This document shows, one piece after another, positions 1-8,754 of a stretch of 64,000 nt of DNA. Under the pieces are notes generated by a model. That model made no database searches and was not told where the DNA came from. It was given only the letters and a program-made list of their open reading frames with translations. The translations under genes and the position numbers were made by a program. Within the stretch, counting starts at the first letter, position 1; every line of letters starts with the position of its first letter. This DNA comes from M3007 sp046296435 (lineage in GTDB: Bacteria > Bacteroidota > Bacteroidia > Chitinophagales > Saprospiraceae): the NCBI GenBank assembly GCA_046296435.1, contig JBKBLI010000012.1, positions 4,950-68,949 on the forward strand, in the 5' to 3' direction.

Positions 1-1744
1 CGTAGTAACCCTGTCGGGCGATGAGTTCGTCGTGCGCGCCGTTTTCGACAATACGCCCTTTGTCGAGCACGATGATCTTGTCGAATTGCAGCGAACTGTA
101 TATCCTGTGGGTAATCACTATGGCTGTTTTGTCGGCCAGAGCCTCGTTCAGATAGCCCAGTATCTGACCCTCAGTGCGCGTATCGACGGCAGATAGGCAA
201 TCATCCAGGAGTACGATATCGGGTTGCTTGGCCAAGGCGCGCGCGATGCTGATCCGCTGCTTTTGCCCGCCCGAGAGGGTGACGCCGCGTTCGCCCACTA
301 TGGTGTCGTATCCGTCCTTCAGATCTTCAATCTCGTCGTGGATGGCAGCGCTCGCAGCATAAAAGCGGGCCTCTTCGGGGCGCAGTCCGTCTTTGCCAAA
401 AGCGATATTGCCCAACACGCTGTCCGAAAACAAAAACAAATCCTGCGGCACATACCCGATGCGTCGGCGCAGATTATCTGTGTTGTGTTCGCGCAGGTCG
501 ATGCCGTCGATCAGTATGCGTCCTGCGCTCACGTCGTACATGCGGGTCAACAACTCGGCGATGGTCGTTTTACCGCTTCCGGTGCGCCCAACGATAGCCA
601 TTTTTTCGCCGGGCTTCAGAACGAACGATACCTGATCTAAGGCGAGGATACCTGTGTCCGGGTACCTAAAGGAAACATTATCGAACACGATATGGCCTAT
701 CAAAGGCCCGTCGCGATCGGGGTGCGGGTTGACAATGTTGGGTTGGGCGTCGAGGAACTCGTTGATGCGCTTTTGCGAAGCCGCCGCCTGTTGGGTGATG
801 GAGGCGATCCAGCCAATGGCCGTCACGGGCCAGGTGAGCATGTTGATATAAATAACGAACTCGGCGATATTGCCCGGCGTGATATTGCCGGCCACGACCT
901 GCAAGCCGCCCACATAAATCGTGATGATGATGCTGGATCCGATCATCAGCATCATGAGCGGGAAGAAAAAAGCATCGACGCGCACCAGTTCCAGCGATTT
1001 TTGGCGATACGCCTCGCTTTGATCGGCAAACCAACGGCTCATGGCGTCTTCCTGCGCGTAGCTTTTCACCACCCTGATGCCGCTGTACACCTCTTGCGCG
1101 CTTGATGTCAGGGCAGCCAATTGTTCTTGAATCTTAGCGCTCTTGCGGTTGATGATATTGCTCACCACATAGATCGACACACTCAGAAGCGGCAAGGGCG
1201 CCAGAGACCACAGGGTGAGCGTGGGGCTGACGCGCAGCATAGAGGTGATTGTCAGCCCAAACAAAAAGACGAGGTCGATACCATACAGCACCGCCGGGCC
1301 GAGGTACATGCGCACTTTGGATACATCTTCAGAGATGCGCGACATCAGGTCGCCCGTGCTGTTGCGCTTGTAAAAAGCCGTATCCAAACGCTGATAGTGC
1401 GCGTACAGCGTCTTGCGCAAATCGTATTCGATCAGGCGGCTCATCACCACAATGGTCTGCCGCATGAAGAACATGAATACGCCCATCAACAACGCCAGGC
1501 AGATGAGTAGCAAGCCGAATTGGCCAACCTCGGCGCCAATTTGGTTCAATGCCTCCGGATGCGCTTCGATCCCCCCGTTTTCACGAAAAAAACGGAGTTT
1601 GTCCACGACGGCATCCATCGCATCGCGGATCACTTGCGGCTGCTTCACTCTAAACCAATTGGCTAAGCCCACAAAAAGAATACCCAGTAAAAAACGGCCG
1701 CGGTATTTCCAAAAATAGCGATTCAGGTACGATAAATGGCCCAC
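1..1744 (-). CDS. ABC transporter, fused permease/ATPase (3' end beyond window)
   Basis: Exporter-type ABC protein, about 581 codons visible, reading off the window edge just after the nucleotide-binding domain. The N-terminal half has the transmembrane segments of an MsbA/multidrug-type exporter. The ATPase half shows Walker A GRTGSGKTT (about residues 385-393), Q-loop, signature LSGGQKQR (about 485) and Walker B VLLDDCLSAVD (about 507-517). The residue after the Walker B Asp is Asp instead of the usual catalytic Glu, as in the degenerate half of heterodimeric exporters such as YheI/YheH. The only start preceded by an in-frame stop is GTG at 1744. Substrate (lipid, drug or peptide) cannot be told from sequence. 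Confidence 0.9.
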   Translation of the reverse strand, partial: MGHLSYLNRYFWKYRGRFLLGILFVGLANWFRVKQPQVIRDAMDAVVDKLRFFRENGGIEAHPEALNQIGAEVGQFGLLLICLALLMGVFMFFMRQTIVVMSRLIEYDLRKTLYAHYQRLDTAFYKRNSTGDLMSRISEDVSKVRMYLGPAVLYGIDLVFLFGLTITSMLRVSPTLTLWSLAPLPLLSVSIYVVSNIINRKSAKIQEQLAALTSSAQEVYSGIRVVKSYAQEDAMSRWFADQSEAYRQKSLELVRVDAFFFPLMMLMIGSSIIITIYVGGLQVVAGNITPGNIAEFVIYINMLTWPVTAIGWIASITQQAAASQKRINEFLDAQPNIVNPHPDRDGPLIGHIVFDNVSFRYPDTGILALDQVSFVLKPGEKMAIVGRTGSGKTTIAELLTRMYDVSAGRILIDGIDLREHNTDNLRRRIGYVPQDLFLFSDSVLGNIAFGKDGLRPEEARFYAASAAIHDEIEDLKDGYDTIVGERGVTLSGGQKQRISIARALAKQPDIVLLDDCLSAVDTRTEGQILGYLNEALADKTAIVITHRIYSSLQFDKIIVLDKGRIVENGAHDELIARQGYY

Positions 1745-1841
1745 GGCTTACCGGTTAAAGGATAAAACGCACAATAGCGTGCTGATAGCGGCCTGCGCCT
1801 TGTACATCGCAAAAATGCCATCGAATGGGTTGCTGCAGATT

Positions 1842-3116
1842 TCAGATGTCATATTGCTTAATTTTTCGGTACAAAGTGCGCTCGGAGATACGCAGTTCCT
1901 CCGCGGCCTCTTTACGGCGGCCGTTGTACTTCTTGAGCGCGCGTTGGATGGCGGCTTTTTCAATCTCTTCCATGCTCAATAGCGACTCCTCTATGGGTTC
2001 GGCGGACGCCGCCGGTTTTTTGTCGATGATGATAGCCGGCGGGGGCGACCAATGCCGCGCGTCCGCATCGTAAATCACACCCTCGTCGGGGTCGTGCGCC
2101 TCTCTTTCTGCAGCGAAGATCGGCGCGCTTTCCGGCAACGCGCGCAGCAGCCGGGTTTCGGGCATACTGAGGTTGTTGCGCCTGACCAAATCGACAATCA
2201 GCCCTTTGAGTTCGTTCACATCTTTTCGCATGTCGAACAGCACTTTGTACAGCAACTCTCGCTCTTGCAACACTTCGCCTGTGCCTTGGGCAGCTTGTTG
2301 GGCTACCAGCGCCGGAAGGTTGCGCTCGAACAACTGAGGCATCAGACGACGCAACGTTTCGACGTCCACTACCCTATCGTCCGCCAACACGGCGAGTTGT
2401 TCGGCCACGTTTTTGAGTTCGCGGATATTGCCGGGCCAGCGATAGTTGAGCATGATTTGCTCGGCCGAATCCGATAGCTTCACGGCATCGACGTGATATT
2501 TTTCTGCAAAATCGTGCGAGAACTTGCGAAAAAGGGGCAAAATATCCTCCCGACGTTCCCGCAACGGCGGCACGCGAATGGGCACCGTGCTAAGGCGATA
2601 GAATAGGTCTTCGCGGAATTTGCCCTGCCGTACACGCTCCTCCAACTGCACATTGGTGGCCGCAATGACCCGCACATCCGTCTTCATCGGCTTGCTGGAT
2701 CCGACGCGGATGAATTCGCCGTTTTCAAGCACGCGCAGCAGATATGCCTGTGTGTCTAAGGGCATTTCGCCGATTTCATCTAAGAATATCGTCCCCTTGT
2801 TGACCGTCTCAAAATAGCCTTTGCGCTCGCCCACGGCGCCGGTGAAGGATCCTTTTTCGTGGCCGAATAACTCCGAATTGATAGTACCCTCCGGGATGGC
2901 CCCGCAGTTGATGGCGATAAATTCGTTGTGCTTGCGCGCGCTGAGCGTATGAATGATCTTTGAAAAAGCCTCCTTCCCTACCCCGCTCTCTCCGGTGATC
3001 AGTACGCTGAGATCGGTAGGCGCCACGCGGACAGCCGTCGCCAAAGCCGCGTTGAGCAACGGGGAAGCGCCAATAACGCCGAAGCGGGCTTTGATCGATT
3101 GCAGGTTGTTAGACAA
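1842..3116 (-). CDS. Sigma-54-dependent transcriptional activator without sensor domain
   Basis: AAA+ enhancer-binding protein of 424 residues that remodels RNA polymerase-sigma54. Visible are Walker A GESGVGKE (42-49), the sigma54-contact loop GSFTGA (89-94; canonical GAFTGA), Walker B FLDE (111-114), the arginine-finger region REDLFYRL and a C-terminal Fis-type helix-turn-helix (about 383-424, ending RISERTLYRKIKQYDI). There is no N-terminal receiver, GAF or PAS domain, so activity must be set by level or by a partner. The longest frame begins with TTG at 3116; no in-frame ATG precedes the AAA+ core, so TTG is the probable start. It lies 97 bases upstream of the ABC exporter on the same strand. 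Confidence 0.93.
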   Translation of the reverse strand: MSNNLQSIKARFGVIGASPLLNAALATAVRVAPTDLSVLITGESGVGKEAFSKIIHTLSARKHNEFIAINCGAIPEGTINSELFGHEKGSFTGAVGERKGYFETVNKGTIFLDEIGEMPLDTQAYLLRVLENGEFIRVGSSKPMKTDVRVIAATNVQLEERVRQGKFREDLFYRLSTVPIRVPPLRERREDILPLFRKFSHDFAEKYHVDAVKLSDSAEQIMLNYRWPGNIRELKNVAEQLAVLADDRVVDVETLRRLMPQLFERNLPALVAQQAAQGTGEVLQERELLYKVLFDMRKDVNELKGLIVDLVRRNNLSMPETRLLRALPESAPIFAAEREAHDPDEGVIYDADARHWSPPPAIIIDKKPAASAEPIEESLLSMEEIEKAAIQRALKKYNGRRKEAAEELRISERTLYRKIKQYDI

Positions 3117-3222
3117 TGCCCAAGCAATTTATTTTTTGTCTCGTTTATACGTTTCGGGGCAAAAACAACAAGATTGAATAAATTGTTTGACAATGCGGCG
3201 AAAAACGCTGGTCCCTGCTCGC

Positions 3223-3848
3223 CTACTGCATCCGCTTCGAATCCGCAACAGACCGCGCCGGCCGGAATACTACCCCTGTCTCAAGGCCCGCCCGCGAAGC
3301 AAATTGCGTGCGGCGATCTCTCTGTGGGGTATCGCTATTTGACCGCAGCGCAACATCCGCAAAATGCAAAGCGGCCGCCTGCGCGCCGACAAAAAGCGAA
3401 AAATGACGCGAGATCTCGCCCACAAACCGATAGCCAAAGTTTAAACTCAACTCACGGCTGTAACCCGCCTCGCCTTCTTCGACATAATAAATGTTGTTAA
3501 AAACTATTGGGACATTTCTAACCGCGTCTGGCGAGCGAAAATCCTGACGCTGCGCCTCCAATCCACACATGGCATAGTGACGCCCCTTTAGACCTCCGCC
3601 TAAATCAGATGTTGCAAACGACAGCCCGTAGGCTAAGCGCAAACCAAAGATTCGCCTTGACGAAATAAATAGTTAAGCCCCATGCCGAACTGCCCGCCAA
3701 CTTCCAGGGCTTCTGAGACTTTGGTTTGATCGGCGATGACAAATCGTTTTTGCGCCGTAAGTCCTGGGCGAACATAAATACCTGCCTGCGCGTGTCCAAT
3801 CAAAGAGAACAAAAAAAATGCGGAAAAGAAAGTGGAAAACTTTTTCAT
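3223..3848 (-). pseudogene. Outer-membrane beta-barrel protein, frameshifted
   Basis: Two overlapping frames appear to be one gene of about 208 residues. The first (3848-3633) begins MKKFSTFFSAFFLFSLIGHAQ, a clear Sec signal peptide, and runs through an alternating hydrophobic pattern to LNYLF. The second (from about 3675 down to 3223) continues with GLRLAYGLSF and typical porin strands such as LSLNFGYRFVGEI and FSLFVGAQAAAL. The first frame stops at 3633-3635 and the second is open only from about 3675, so a one-base indel must lie between. No homopolymer is present there, so a real mutation is as likely as a sequencing error. Family: small OmpW/porin-like proteins; specific role unknown. 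Confidence 0.6.
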
Positions 3849-4049
3849 GCATGAAATTTTTTTGGCAAAAACACAAGTTGGCGCTATCTACCCGGACAGC
3901 GAAATAAAGGCGAGGCTATTTTCACAAAGATCTGCGTATCGACGCGTTAAAGTTCTGTTAACTTTTTCAAGCGTACAACCAGCCTCAAGCTGAATTAACC
4001 CGCTAAATAATCGGGCGCCGGGAGCGGGATGCGCAAGCAGGCGCAGGAC

Positions 4050-5486
4050 TCAGCCGCAGATCTCGCCCAGCAAGGTGGCTGCCGTGGCGTCCTTCACCCT
4101 GACCATGACGTAATCGCCGGGCTTTAGTCCCTCTTTTTTCGGAAAAACCAACATTTTGTTTTGCGTGTTGCGTCCGCAAAAATCACGGTCGCTTTTCCGC
4201 GAGTCGCCCTCTATCAGCACTTTGAAGGTTTTGCCGATGTCGGCTTGATTATGACGCAAACTGACGGCGTTCTGGAGCCGGATGATCTCGTTAAGGCGGC
4301 GTTTTTTGACCGCTTCAGGCACATCGTCGGCGTACTTTCGGGCGGCCAGGGTGCCGGGGCGCTCCGAGTAGAAAAACATGTACGACATGGAGTAATTGGC
4401 CCACTCGATCATGCTCAAAGTATCCTGATGCTCCTCCTCCGTCTCTGTGCAGAAGCCCGCGATGATATCGCTGGATACAGCCGCGTCGGGCAGGATACGG
4501 CGTATGGCCTCGATGCGGCCGATGTACCACTCGCGATCGTAGGTGCGGTTCATCAGTTCGAGTATGCGGCTGTTGCCCGATTGCACAGGCAAGTGGATGT
4601 ATTTGCAGATGTTTTCGTGGCGGGCCATGACATGCAGCACCTTGTCGGTCATGTCTTTGGGGTGGCTGGTGCTGAAACGCACGCGCAGGTCGGGGTGAAT
4701 CAGGGCGGTCATTTCGAGCAAATCGGCAAAATCGGTACGCGCGCCGGAGTCGGGATTGTCCCACTTGTAAGAATCCACGTTTTGGCCCAACAAAGTCACT
4801 TCGCGATAACCGCGGTCGAACAAATCGCGCGCTTCGGCCACGATGCTGAACGGGTCGCGCGAGCGCTCGCGTCCGCGGGTGAAGGGCACTACGCAAAACG
4901 AACACATGTTATCGCAACCGCGCATGATGCTGATAAATGCGGCGACGCCGTTGGACTCCAGACGCACGGGGCTGATATCGGCGTAGGTCTCCTCGCGACT
5001 GAGCAGCACGTTGATGGTGCGGGCGCCCCCCTCGGCCGCGTCGATGAGCTTGGGCAGATCGCGGTAAGCGTCGGGGCCGACCACCAGGTCCACGAGGCGC
5101 TCCTCTTCGAGCCACTTCTTTTTGAGGCGCTCGGCCATACAGCCCAGTACGCCGATCTTGGCGTCAGGGCGCTGTTTTTTGACCGTTTCAAAAGCCTTGA
5201 GCCGCTTGCGAACGGTTTCTTCGGCTTTTTCGCGTATCGAACAGGTGTTGATCAGAATCAGGTCGCTTTCCTCCATTTGGCGCGTGGGCGAATACCCGAT
5301 CTCAGCCAGAATCGAAGCCACAATTTCCGAGTCGCTGAAGTTCATCTGGCAGCCGTAGCTCTCGATGTAGAATTTCTTTCCCCCGGCGGCGTGTTCGCTG
5401 TCCGCCCCGGGTTTGAAAAAAACGCTGCCCTGGCGGGCCTCTTCCATCGTCTTTAGACCTTCCAAGGTCGGATTGTTGTCGTACAT
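4050..5486 (-). CDS. miaB: tRNA-2-methylthio-N6-dimethylallyladenosine synthase
   Basis: Radical-SAM methylthiotransferase that modifies A37 of tRNAs reading UNN codons. 478 residues. The N-terminal UPF0004 domain has the three cluster-binding cysteines C46 (ESYGCQMN), C82 (NTCSIREKAEE) and C116 (GVLGCMAER). The radical-SAM CxxxCxxC is C191, C195, C198 in GCDNMCSFCVVPFTRGRERSR-type context. A C-terminal TRAM domain ends LLGEICG. The N-terminus has an extra, poorly conserved 35 residues. A TATCTTTG -7 element lies 25 bases upstream of the ATG. Monocistronic by spacing. Confidence 0.97.
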   Translation of the reverse strand: MYDNNPTLEGLKTMEEARQGSVFFKPGADSEHAAGGKKFYIESYGCQMNFSDSEIVASILAEIGYSPTRQMEESDLILINTCSIREKAEETVRKRLKAFETVKKQRPDAKIGVLGCMAERLKKKWLEEERLVDLVVGPDAYRDLPKLIDAAEGGARTINVLLSREETYADISPVRLESNGVAAFISIMRGCDNMCSFCVVPFTRGRERSRDPFSIVAEARDLFDRGYREVTLLGQNVDSYKWDNPDSGARTDFADLLEMTALIHPDLRVRFSTSHPKDMTDKVLHVMARHENICKYIHLPVQSGNSRILELMNRTYDREWYIGRIEAIRRILPDAAVSSDIIAGFCTETEEEHQDTLSMIEWANYSMSYMFFYSERPGTLAARKYADDVPEAVKKRRLNEIIRLQNAVSLRHNQADIGKTFKVLIEGDSRKSDRDFCGRNTQNKMLVFPKKEGLKPGDYVMVRVKDATAATLLGEICG

Positions 5487-5511
5487 GAGCGATCTGAATC
5501 AAAAAACGACG

Positions 5512-5519
5512 CAAAGATA
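5512..5519 (-). promoter_or_regulatory. -7 promoter element of miaB
   Basis: CAAAGATA on the plus strand, that is TATCTTTG on the minus strand, 25 bases upstream of the miaB ATG; matches the Bacteroidota -7 consensus TAnnTTTG. Confidence 0.7.
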
Positions 5520-5666
5520 CGTCAAAAAAAGTGAAAGCGTTCGGATAAGCGTTCCGGTTAAGCGATTTGCGCGCAGGAACGCGGCGCCAAGGGCGCAATT
5601 TTGCAGGCGTTTGACCCGGTTTTTCACAAAAAATCAACGCAGCGCAAATCTGCGTGCCGGAAAATG

Positions 5667-5674
5667 TAACTTTG
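5667..5674 (+). promoter_or_regulatory. -7 promoter element of the aminotransferase
   Basis: TAACTTTG, followed by GCGCCGCC, 27 bases upstream of the ATG at 5702. Confidence 0.7.
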
Positions 5675-5701
5675 CGCCGCCTTATTCGATAGTCGTTCAC
5701 T

Positions 5702-6910
5702 ATGCAACACACCAGCAAGCGCATCCTCTCCAATCTGGCAGAAGGATTGGCCGAATCCGAGACCCTCAAAATGGCCCGTATGGCCCGCGAACTGCGCGCC
5801 CAGGGACACGACGTTATTAGCCTGAGCCTCGGCGAGCCTGATTTCGACACCCCGCAACACATCAAAGAAGCCGCCTGGCAGGCCTTGCAAGACGGATACA
5901 CCAAATACACTCCGGTCAATGGCTTGCCCGAACTGACCAAGGCCATCAGCGAAAAATTCAAACGCGACAACGGTCTGGATTACAAGCCCGAGCAGATCGT
6001 CGTGAGCAACGGCGCCAAGCAGACCATCTACAACCTTTGTCAGGCCCTGCTCAACCCGGGCGACGAGGCGCTGATTTTCGCGCCCTATTGGGTATCCTAC
6101 GTCGAAATCGTTAAAATGGCCGGCGGCATACCTGTGCCGGTATATGCGGGTGTGGATCACGATTTCAAACCTGCGCCCGAGCAGGTCGAGGCCGCTATCA
6201 CGCCCCGCACCAAGTTCGTCCTCTATTCGTCGCCCTGCAATCCAACCGGCTCCGTTTTTTCGCGCCGCGAGCTTCAGGCCTATGCCGAAGTCTTCGCCCG
6301 TTACCATGACCTGATCGTGATCAGCGACGAAATATACGAATACATCAATTTCACGCACGAACACGTCAGCATCGGCAGCTTCCGGGAATTGAGCGACCGG
6401 GTCGTAACTGTCAACGGCTTTGCCAAGGGCTTTGCCATGACCGGCTGGCGACTGGGATACATGGGCGCCCCTAAATACATCGCCGATGCTTGCGCCAAAA
6501 TCCAGGGCCAGGTGACCAGCGGCGCTTCTTCCTTTGGCCAAAAAGCCGCCGCCATAGCGCTCAACTCCGATTTGGGGCCGACCGAGAGCATGCGCGAAGC
6601 TTTTCGCGAGCGCCGCGACATTGTCCTCTCCATGCTGGAGGAAATTCCCGGCGTCAAGTCCAATCTCCCCGACGGCGCATTTTACGCCTTCCCGGATATC
6701 AGCGCCTATTTTGGAAAAAAATACGGCGATACCGTCATCCGAAATGCCGACGACTTCTGCGATTTTGTGATGATGAACGCTTATGTAGGATTGGTATCCG
6801 GCGCCGCCTTTGGCGACCCCAATTGCTTCCGCCTGAGCTACGCCGCCTCCGAAGATCAATTGCGCGAGGCCATCAGGCGCATGGCTAACGTACTCAGTTG
6901 GCTGAAGTGA
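5702..6910 (+). CDS. Class I pyridoxal-phosphate aminotransferase (aspartate aminotransferase type)
   Basis: 402-residue fold-type I aminotransferase of the bacterial AspB/AspC-like subgroup Ib. The substrate loop and PLP site are intact: NGAKQTIYN (103-111), SPCNPTG (177-183, Asn180 stacking with PLP), ISDEIYEYINF (Asp209 contacts the pyridine nitrogen) and NGFAKGFAMTGWRLGY with the Schiff-base lysine K242. Arg residues for the alpha-carboxylate are in the C-terminal FRLSYA segment. Likely substrates are aspartate/2-oxoglutarate, although tyrosine or prephenate cannot be excluded. It stands alone between miaB (divergent) and the ECF sigma gene. Confidence 0.93.
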   Translation: MQHTSKRILSNLAEGLAESETLKMARMARELRAQGHDVISLSLGEPDFDTPQHIKEAAWQALQDGYTKYTPVNGLPELTKAISEKFKRDNGLDYKPEQIVVSNGAKQTIYNLCQALLNPGDEALIFAPYWVSYVEIVKMAGGIPVPVYAGVDHDFKPAPEQVEAAITPRTKFVLYSSPCNPTGSVFSRRELQAYAEVFARYHDLIVISDEIYEYINFTHEHVSIGSFRELSDRVVTVNGFAKGFAMTGWRLGYMGAPKYIADACAKIQGQVTSGASSFGQKAAAIALNSDLGPTESMREAFRERRDIVLSMLEEIPGVKSNLPDGAFYAFPDISAYFGKKYGDTVIRNADDFCDFVMMNAYVGLVSGAAFGDPNCFRLSYAASEDQLREAIRRMANVLSWLK

Positions 6911-7027
6911 GCCATTTTTTTTATCTTCGAAAAAAAAGCGAAAGCGTCGGAGCAGCGCTCGTTGTCCACGAAAATCTTCCAAATTTGCCGAAAACAGCCT
7001 GAAACGGCGTCGATGATAGATTTTGAT

Positions 7028-7035
7028 TACCTTTG
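7028..7035 (+). promoter_or_regulatory. -7 promoter element of ECF sigma/anti-sigma operon
   Basis: TACCTTTG, 18 bases upstream of the ATG at 7054. A TTG inside it also opens the frame but would put the start within the promoter. Confidence 0.65.
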
Positions 7036-7053
7036 CAGCGTCAAAAGCTGCCC

Positions 7054-7710
7054 ATGCGCGACGAACTGATCACACGCCTTCAAGCAGGCGACCCGCAAGC
7101 CGTCGGTCAATTGTACGACCGTTACGCACGATCTCTTTTCGGCGTAGTATTGCGCATTGTAGGCGACCGTGAAATGGCCGAAAATGTCCTGCAAGACGTG
7201 TTTGTCAAAGCGTGGAAATCAGCCGCTTCTTTCGATCCCGACAAGTCCGGAATCTTCACCTGGCTCAACCGCATTGCCCGCAATGCAGCCATCGACGCCA
7301 CGCGCAGCGCACAATTCAAACAACGCCGCAAAACCGGCGACGCCGAATCACTCGTATATGNNNNNNNNNNNNNNNNNNNNNNNNNNNNNNNNNNNNNNNN
7401 NNNNNNNNNNNNNNNNNNNNNNNNNNNNNNNNNNNNNNNNNNNNNNNNNNNNNNNNNNNAGTCCGTCGAATCGAGTTTTCAGCCCGAGCATATCGGTTTG
7501 CGCGAGACGCTTGGCAAGTTGGATGAAAAGTATCGGATCCTGATCGAAAAAGCTTATTTCGAAGGCTACACCCAGCAGGAACTCGAAGAAGAATTGGGTA
7601 TCCCCTTAGGCACTGTCAAAACGCGTATGCGGCAAGCCATGCAGCTCCTGCGACGCCACCTGACCCAATGGGCATGCTTAGCAATGATCGGCCACAACTG
7701 GTTCAATTAA
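7054..7710 (+). CDS. ECF-family RNA polymerase sigma factor (SigK type), interrupted by N-run
   Basis: Extracytoplasmic-function sigma factor paired with an RskA-type anti-sigma factor. Region 2 is seen in QLYDRYARSLFGVVLRIVGD and AENVLQDVFVKAWK, region 4 in YRILIEKAYFEGYTQQELEEELGIPLGTVKTRMRQAM. Between them is a 99-base N-run. If it is removed the codons join as SLVY-E-SVESSFQPEHIGLRE, the length expected for the linker in this family, giving a normal ECF protein of about 185 residues rather than 218. The ATG at 7054 is preferred to the TTG at 7033. The anti-sigma gene starts 15 bases downstream. Confidence 0.92.
   Translation: MRDELITRLQAGDPQAVGQLYDRYARSLFGVVLRIVGDREMAENVLQDVFVKAWKSAASFDPDKSGIFTWLNRIARNAAIDATRSAQFKQRRKTGDAESLVYXXXXXXXXXXXXXXXXXXXXXXXXXXXXXXXXXXSVESSFQPEHIGLRETLGKLDEKYRILIEKAYFEGYTQQELEEELGIPLGTVKTRMRQAMQLLRRHLTQWACLAMIGHNWFN
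7361..7459. other. N-run, 99 bases
   Basis: Lies inside the ECF sigma linker. Flanks join in frame with zero missing bases (codon G-AG formed across the junction), so the run adds 33 artificial codons. Confidence 0.85.
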
Positions 7711-7725
7711 CACACCAAAGCGCAC

Positions 7726-8496
7726 ATGGACATTCGTCAATATATCGAATCCGGAATACTCGAAGCATACGCGCTCGGCGTATGCACAGATGACGAGTGC
7801 GCCGAAGTCGAACGCATGGCCGCAACGCACCCGGAGATCAAAGAAGCCCTAAACGCTGCCTGCGCCGATGTCGAACGCCTGGCCCAACTCGGAGCTGTCG
7901 ATCCATCGCCAGCCCTCAAGTCCCGCATCCTCGACCGCATCAAGCGCGAGGCCGGCGCAAGCACGCCGCCCCGCAAAATAGCCCTGAACCCAGCGTCTGC
8001 CATCTTCATCGCACTGGCATTCACGGCGGCGGCTTTCGCGGTGTGGTTCGGACAAAAACGCTACGAAGCGCTGCGCGAGGAGACCGGCCAGCGCATTCAA
8101 AGCCTCGAAAAACAAGTCAAAGACTGCGAAGCCCAAAGCCGGCAATTGCAGCAAACCCAACAGTATATCGCCGCTCTCGGCGACCGCAACACCCGCGCCC
8201 TTCGCCTCTCGCCCCTTCCCGACAAAAATCCCGAGTGGACGGCCTGGGTCTATCACAACCCCAAGGGCGGTTATACGCTGATCAACACCGCCGACCTGCC
8301 TCCCGCACCGGCGGGCAAATCCTGGCAATTGTGGGCCATCGTCAACGGTACGCCGCAGAGCATGGGCGTGCTGGTCAAACAAAGCGAACTCTCCCCCATC
8401 GATTTCGTGGCTGAGGCCCAGGCGTTTGCCATTTCGCTGGAACCCGAGGGCGGAAGCCCCGCGCCCACCGAAGTCGTTTTGCTCGCTCAAATCTGA
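7726..8496 (+). CDS. RskA-type anti-sigma factor
   Basis: 256-residue membrane anti-sigma factor. The N-terminal cytoplasmic part (about 1-80: IESGILEAYALGVCTDDE) is the anti-sigma-K sigma-binding module seen in Bacteroidota and Actinobacteria. One transmembrane helix follows (about 89-108, ASAIFIALAFTAAAFAVWF), then a short coiled coil (about 110-150) and a periplasmic RskA domain with WTAWVYHNPKGGYTLI and SWQLWAIVNGTPQSMGVL. Family knowledge: regulated proteolysis of the membrane part frees the sigma factor; an RseP homologue is encoded at 57179-58528. Co-transcribed with the sigma gene. Confidence 0.92.
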   Translation: MDIRQYIESGILEAYALGVCTDDECAEVERMAATHPEIKEALNAACADVERLAQLGAVDPSPALKSRILDRIKREAGASTPPRKIALNPASAIFIALAFTAAAFAVWFGQKRYEALREETGQRIQSLEKQVKDCEAQSRQLQQTQQYIAALGDRNTRALRLSPLPDKNPEWTAWVYHNPKGGYTLINTADLPPAPAGKSWQLWAIVNGTPQSMGVLVKQSELSPIDFVAEAQAFAISLEPEGGSPAPTEVVLLAQI

Positions 8497-8504
8497 TACG
8501 CTCT

Positions 8505-8577
8505 GCTTTTTCTTGAAAAAAAGGACGAGAAGGCGCGGCCGTCTCGAACACGCGCCCTCAAACCCGCTCCCACCGCT
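8505..8577. repeat. Intergenic repeat, copy 1
   Basis: Begins with a T5-CTTG-A7 hairpin, then a GC-rich tail containing GCGCGGCCGTCTCGAAC and GCGCCCTCAAACCCGCTCCC. About 73 bases. Copy 2 is at 8623-8696, and a truncated third copy (T-tract, A-tract, AAAGGCGC, GCGCGGCCGAT) lies between them at about 8578-8620. It lies directly downstream of the anti-sigma gene and may serve as its terminator. Confidence 0.75.
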
Positions 8578-8622
8578 CTTTTTAAAAAAAATAGCCAAAG
8601 GCGCAGGCGCGGCCGATACACG

Positions 8623-8696
8623 GCTTTTTCTTGAAAAAAAAAGGCCGAGAGGTCGCGGCCGTCTCGAACGCGCGCCCTCAACCCGCTCCCATCGCC
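8623..8696. repeat. Intergenic repeat, copy 2
   Basis: Same order as copy 1: T5-CTTG-A9, GGCCGAGAGG, GCGGCCGTCTCGAAC, GCGCCCTCAACCCGCTCCC. Differences from copy 1 are a few substitutions and short indels. It sits in front of the convergent S9 peptidase stop codon. Confidence 0.75.
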
Positions 8697-8754
8697 CCTT
8701 TCTCCATCCCAAAATGGGCGTCGTGGGTATGCGCACAACCCGGATCGCAGGGGT

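Noticed and set aside
4161..5456. 431-codon open frame on the plus strand opposite miaB
   Set aside because: Antisense shadow of a fully conserved gene; GC-rich codon third positions open long reverse frames. No family features.
5624..6982. 452-codon frame on the minus strand opposite the aminotransferase
   Set aside because: Shadow; runs through the aminotransferase and both its flanks with no domain motifs.
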